Assembly (NCBI RefSeq): GCF_022414575.1
Contig: NZ_JADWYQ010000008.1
Span: 1 to 64,000, forward strand
From: Streptomyces sp. MUM 178J
Lineage (GTDB): Bacteria; Actinomycetota; Actinomycetes; Streptomycetales; Streptomycetaceae
Length of the DNA stretch: 64,000 nt
Direction of reading: 5' to 3'
Shown: in pieces, positions 60,135 to 64,000 of the stretch
Position numbering within the stretch: position 1 is the first letter of the stretch
Layout of the letters: every line of letters starts with the position of its first letter
The notes under the pieces: generated by a model
The model's database searches: none
Told to the model about the DNA's origin: nothing
Seen by the model: the letters and a program-made list of their open reading frames with translations, nothing else
Made by a program: the position numbers and the translations under genes

Positions 60135-61721
60135 ATGAGCGGGAGCGGACGGCACGGCGGCGGGCTGCTGGTCGCCGGAACCACATCGGACGCGGGCAAG
60201 AGCGTCGTCACCGCCGGCATCTGCCGCTGGCTGGCCCGGCAGGGTGTGCGCGTCGCGCCCTTCAAGGGCCAGAACATGTCGCTCAACTCCTTCGTGACCC
60301 GCGAGGGGGCGGAGATCGGCCGGGCGCAGGCCATGCAGGCGCAGGCTGCCCGGGTCGAGCCGACCGCCCTGATGAACCCCGTCCTGCTGAAGCCCGGGGG
60401 CGACCGGACCAGCCAGGTGGTGCTGCTGGGCAAGCCGGTGGGAGAGATGAGCGCCCGCGGGTTCTTCGGGGAGGCGGGGCCCGCGGGGAAGCCGCCGTCG
60501 GACACCCGGTCCGCCGGGGAAACACAGCACGGAGGGCGGCGGGCCTCGCTGCGCGACACCGTCGTGGAGTGCCTGGAGCAGTTGCGGGGCACATATGAAG
60601 CCGTGATCTGCGAGGGGGCGGGCAGTCCGGCCGAGATCAATCTCCGGCGCACCGACATCGTCAACATGGGCATCGCCCGGGCCGCGCAGCTGCCGGTGCT
60701 GGTGGTCGGGGACATCGACCGCGGCGGGGTCTTCGCGCAGTTCTTCGGCACGACGGCGCTGCTGGCCGCCGAGGACCAGCGGCTCGTCGCGGGCTATCTC
60801 GTCAACAAGTTCCGCGGCGATGTGACGCTGCTGGAGCCGGGGCTCGACATGCTCCGCGGGCTGACGGGCCGCGGGACGTACGGTGTGCTGCCCTATGCGC
60901 ACGGCCTGGGCATCGACGAGGAGGACGGGCTGCGGGTCTCCCTGCGGGGCGCGGTGCGCGAGTCGGTCGTCGCGCCGCCGCTCGGCGAGGACGTGCTGCG
61001 GGTCGCCGTGTGCGCGGTGCCGCTGATGTCCAACTTCACCGATGTGGACGCGCTGGCGGCCGAGCCGGGCGTCGTGGTGCGCTTCGCCGACCGGCCGCAG
61101 GAGCTGGCCGACGCCGACCTGGTGATCGTGCCCGGCACTCGCGGAACGGTGCGCGCCCTGGCGTGGCTGCGGGAGCGCGGGCTCGCCGACGCCCTCGCCC
61201 GGCGGGCCGCCGAGGGCCGGCCGGTGCTGGGCGTCTGCGGCGGCTTCCAGGCGCTGGGCGAGCGGATCGAGGACGAGGTGGAGTCGCGGGCCGGCGAGGT
61301 CGAGGGGCTGGGACTGCTGCCGGTACGGGTCCGGTTCGCACCTGACAAGACGCTCGCGCGGCCCGCCGGCAAGGCTCTCGGCGAGCATGTCGAGGGCTAC
61401 GAGATCCACCACGGGGTCGCCGAAGTGCTCGGCGGGGAGCCTTTTCTGGACGGCTGCCGGGTCGGCTCGGTGTGGGGTACGCACTGGCACGGGTCGCTGG
61501 AGAGCGACGCGTTCCGCCGGGCGTTCCTGCGGGAGGTGGCGGCGGCCGCGGGGCGGCGGTTCACACCCGCTCCCGACACCTGCTTCGGCGCGCTGCGCGA
61601 GGAGCAGTTGGACCGGCTTGGCGATCTGATCGAGGAGCACGCGGACACGGACGCGCTGCTGCGGCTGATCGAGCAGGGCCCGCCGGCCGGCCTGCCGTTC
61701 ATCCCGCCGGGAGCGCCGTGA
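60135..61721 (+). CDS. cobQ: Cobyric acid synthase CobQ
   Basis: 528 residues. Amidates the corrin side chains. N-terminal ATP-binding half with [20 protein letters not shown] and [20 protein letters not shown]; GATase half with the catalytic Cys in [13 protein letters not shown] and the His in THWHGSLE. Near residue 115 there is an insertion of roughly 20 residues ([20 protein letters not shown]) that other CobQ proteins known to me lack. Start ATG after GGGAACGGGAAC. Confidence 0.94.
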   Translation: MSGSGRHGGGLLVAGTTSDAGKSVVTAGICRWLARQGVRVAPFKGQNMSLNSFVTREGAEIGRAQAMQAQAARVEPTALMNPVLLKPGGDRTSQVVLLGKPVGEMSARGFFGEAGPAGKPPSDTRSAGETQHGGRRASLRDTVVECLEQLRGTYEAVICEGAGSPAEINLRRTDIVNMGIARAAQLPVLVVGDIDRGGVFAQFFGTTALLAAEDQRLVAGYLVNKFRGDVTLLEPGLDMLRGLTGRGTYGVLPYAHGLGIDEEDGLRVSLRGAVRESVVAPPLGEDVLRVAVCAVPLMSNFTDVDALAAEPGVVVRFADRPQELADADLVIVPGTRGTVRALAWLRERGLADALARRAAEGRPVLGVCGGFQALGERIEDEVESRAGEVEGLGLLPVRVRFAPDKTLARPAGKALGEHVEGYEIHHGVAEVLGGEPFLDGCRVGSVWGTHWHGSLESDAFRRAFLREVAAAAGRRFTPAPDTCFGALREEQLDRLGDLIEEHADTDALLRLIEQGPPAGLPFIPPGAP

Positions 61722-61836
61722 ACGCCGGAGCACACGCCCGGCAACGGACCGGAGCATGGGCCGGGGCACGGGCCGGGACCGCCCGTACGACACGCAGCGA
61801 GCTGATGGAAATGCCAGACCTGGAGGGCACGTACGC

Positions 61837-64000
61837 ATGAGCACCCCCTATCCGTTCACCGGGATCGTCGGGCAGGACGACCTGCGGCTGGCGCTGCTGC
61901 TGAACGCAGTCTCGCCGGCCGTCGGCGGTGTGCTCGTGCGCGGCGAGAAGGGCACCGCGAAATCGACCGCCGTACGGGCCCTTTCGGCGCTGCTCCCCGA
62001 TGTCGGAGTGGTCGGCGGATGCCGCTTCTCCTGCGACCCCGCCGCGCCCGACCCGGACTGTCCCGACGGCCCGCACGAACCGAGCACCGGCACCCGGCGC
62101 CCGGCGCGGATGGTGGAGCTGCCCGTCGGGGCGTCCGAGGACCGGCTGGTGGGCGCACTGGACATCGAACGGGCGCTGGCGGAGGGCGTGAAGTCGTTCG
62201 AGCCGGGGCTGCTCGCCGATGCGCACCGCGGGATCCTCTACGTCGACGAGGTCAATCTGCTGCACGACCATCTGATCGACCTGCTGCTGGACGCGGCCGC
62301 GATGGGCGCGTCGTACGTGGAGCGTGAGGGGGTCTCCGTACGGCACGCGGCCCGCTTTCTGCTCGTCGGCACGATGAACCCGGAGGAGGGCGAGCTGCGG
62401 CCGCAGCTGCTCGACCGGTTCGGGCTCACCGTCGAGGTCAGCGCCTCGCGCGACCCCGAGCAGCGGGTGGAGGTGGTACGGCGGCGGCTGGCGTACGACG
62501 ACGGTCCCGAGGCTTTCGCCGCACGCTGGGCCGGCGAGGAGCGGGCGCTGCGCGAGCGGATCGTGGCCGCGCGGGCGCTGCTGCCGTCCGTGGTGCTGGG
62601 TGACGGAGCGCTGCGGCAGATCGCGGCTACCTGCGCGGCGTTCGAGGTGGACGGCATGCGGGCCGACATCGTGATGGCGCGTACGGCGACGGCGCTGGCC
62701 GCGTGGGCGGGGCGCGCCGAGGTCACGACGGACGACGTGCGGCAGGCGGCGCTGCTGGCGCTGCCGCACCGCAGGCGGCGGAATCCGTTCGACGCACCCG
62801 GACTGGACGAGGACAGGCTCGACGAGACGCTGGAGGAGTTCGCCCCGCGGGAGCAGTCCCAGGAGCAGGAGGACGGCGACGGCGGCGATCCGGGGCCGGA
62901 CGACGGTCCGGGCGGTCCCGACGGGCCTGGCGGAGGCGGTGGACAGCCGCCGCAGGAGGGCCCCGCGCCGACGGCCCCGGAGACCTCCGATGCGTCCGAG
63001 GTGTCTGAGGGGTCCGAGACCGACGCGACGTCGGCGGCGTCGGAGGTTGATGCGCCCGAGGTGCCTGCCCAGTCTCGGCCCAAAGAGGGAGTCGGTGCGG
63101 GCGAGCAGCGCGCGGTGGGCGCCGGTGAGCCGTTCCGTACGAAGGTGCTGACCGTCCCGGGGCTCGGTGAAGGCGCGTCTGGACGCCGGTCGCGGGCGCG
63201 CACCGAGCAGGGCCGCACGACCGGGGCCCGGCAGCCTCAGGGGCCGCTGACGAAGGTGCATCTGCCCGCGACTCTGCTGGCTGCCGCCCCGCACCAGCGG
63301 GCGCGCGGGCGCAGCGGCCGCGGTCTGGTGGTGCGCCGGCATGATCTGCGCCAGGCGACCCGGGAGGGGCGCGAGGGGAACCTGGTCCTGTTCGCCGTGG
63401 ACGCTTCGGGGTCGATGGCGGCCAGGCAGCGGATGAGCGCGGTGAAGGGCGCCGTGCTGTCGTTGCTGCTGGACTCCTATCAGCGGCGGGACAAGGTGGG
63501 GCTGATCACGTTCCGCGGGACGGAGGCGGAACTGGTGCTGCCGCCCACGTCGTCGGTGGACACCGCCGCGTCCCGGCTGGAGTCGCTGCCGACGGGCGGG
63601 CGCACTCCGCTGGCGGCCGGCCTGCTCAAGGCGCACGAGGTGCTGCGTGTGGAACGGCTGCGCGATCCGGCGCGCCGTCCGCTGCTCGTGGTGGTGACGG
63701 ACGGGCGCGCGACCTCCGGAGGCCGGGCGGCCGCCGGGGGCGCGGGGGCGGACGCCATGACGCTGGTGCGCCGTGCCGCGGGCCTGCACGCCGCGGACGG
63801 CGTCGCCTCGGTCGTCGTGGACTGCGAGGCCGGGCCGGTGCGGCTCGGGCTGGCCGCGCAGCTGGCGGCGGATCTCGGCGGCACGGCCGTCGCGCTCGAC
63901 GAGCTGCGGGCCGAGGCGATCGCCGGGCTCGTCAAGGACGTACGCGCGGACCTGAACGGGGACCCGGCCAAGGACCCCGGCACGGGGCGGGACGGCGACG
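61837..64000 (+). CDS. Magnesium/cobalt chelatase subunit (AAA+ ChlI with vWA ChlD domain), cut by the window end
   Basis: Partial, 721 codons visible, no stop. N-terminal AAA+ domain: Walker A RGEKGTAKSTAVRAL, Cys-rich CRFSCDPAAPDPDCPDG, Walker B ILYVDEVNLL. A long acidic/Gly/Pro linker (about 330-430) leads to a vWA domain with MIDAS DASGSMAARQRM and TGGRTPLAAGL. The ChlI-ChlD fusion is used in actinomycetes as the cobaltochelatase partner of CobN. GGAGG 9 nt upstream. In the B12 operon; cobN is probably beyond the edge. Confidence 0.9.
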   Translation, partial: MSTPYPFTGIVGQDDLRLALLLNAVSPAVGGVLVRGEKGTAKSTAVRALSALLPDVGVVGGCRFSCDPAAPDPDCPDGPHEPSTGTRRPARMVELPVGASEDRLVGALDIERALAEGVKSFEPGLLADAHRGILYVDEVNLLHDHLIDLLLDAAAMGASYVEREGVSVRHAARFLLVGTMNPEEGELRPQLLDRFGLTVEVSASRDPEQRVEVVRRRLAYDDGPEAFAARWAGEERALRERIVAARALLPSVVLGDGALRQIAATCAAFEVDGMRADIVMARTATALAAWAGRAEVTTDDVRQAALLALPHRRRRNPFDAPGLDEDRLDETLEEFAPREQSQEQEDGDGGDPGPDDGPGGPDGPGGGGGQPPQEGPAPTAPETSDASEVSEGSETDATSAASEVDAPEVPAQSRPKEGVGAGEQRAVGAGEPFRTKVLTVPGLGEGASGRRSRARTEQGRTTGARQPQGPLTKVHLPATLLAAAPHQRARGRSGRGLVVRRHDLRQATREGREGNLVLFAVDASGSMAARQRMSAVKGAVLSLLLDSYQRRDKVGLITFRGTEAELVLPPTSSVDTAASRLESLPTGGRTPLAAGLLKAHEVLRVERLRDPARRPLLVVVTDGRATSGGRAAAGGAGADAMTLVRRAAGLHAADGVASVVVDCEAGPVRLGLAAQLAADLGGTAVALDELRAEAIAGLVKDVRADLNGDPAKDPGTGRDGD

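Overview
The window is a chromosomal core segment of a Streptomyces-type actinomycete. Signs are the very high GC with G/C third positions, frequent GTG starts, a chaplin, a streptophobe-family membrane protein, an SGM_5486-type transporter-associated peptide, a Gbn-like nucleoid protein, a PHO box before a Pit transporter, and a TTA (bldA) codon in one gene. Gene order (chpE, serB, fabG-fabI, tyrS, moaA, gbn, pitH2-like, cobD-cobQ) agrees with what I remember of the S. coelicolor SCO1800-1850 region; this was not checked. I saw no prophage, transposon, integrase, tRNA gene, CRISPR array or antibiotic gene cluster.

Layout. 1-348: leader and promoters of an rRNA operon running leftward out of the window, abutting a 3-methyladenine DNA glycosylase. 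1-6.6 kb: Spo0M, PEBP-like and HNH proteins, an NfeD/SPFH membrane pair, a lone ABC ATPase and a hypothetical. 6.6-9 kb: chaplin ChpE and a GAF histidine kinase/LuxR regulator pair whose regulator has an in-frame N-terminal duplication. 9.1-18.6 kb: an SDR coupled to a divergent QueA-family enzyme, a secreted SLT protein, an FHA-FHA-ABC exporter, a streptophobe protein, SerB and a SixA-like phosphatase. 18.7-23.6 kb: CynX/NimT-type MFS transporter with its peptide partner and divergent GntR regulator, then fabG-fabI. 23.8-28.5 kb: tldD-tldE split by a 110-bp tandem repeat, then tyrS.

28.5-38.2 kb: GlsB and DUF3099 proteins, moaA, a DUF485/acetate-symporter operon, a secreted subtilisin, a CoA-transferase, and a lysoplasmalogenase/sterol-desaturase-like pair that may act on ether lipids. 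38.3-47.2 kb: a NACHT-LRR STAND ATPase with a TTA codon, VIT transporter, exonuclease-BRCT protein, zinc-finger protein, SURF1, GH15 hydrolase and an atypical SDR. 47.2-50.4 kb: an Asp23/AmaP envelope-stress operon and a divergent Asp23-like gene. 50.4-57 kb: enoyl-CoA hydratase, Gbn, an ABC-F protein with a possible leaderless leader peptide, VOC protein, hypothetical and alpha/beta hydrolase. 57.1-64 kb: PHO-box-controlled phosphate transporter, then a cobalamin riboswitch before cobD, cobQ and a ChlI/ChlD-type chelatase subunit cut by the window end.

Most striking are three tandem copies of a 37-codon ORF between tldD and tldE, each with its own AGGAGG and each joined to its neighbours by a 4-nt start/stop overlap (GTGA at the tldD junction, ATGA at the other three). 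Also notable are the TTA-containing NACHT-LRR gene, the putative leaderless heptapeptide before the ABC-F gene, and repeated signs of small tandem duplications (54 bp, 21 bp, 15 bp and 13 bp periods) across the window.
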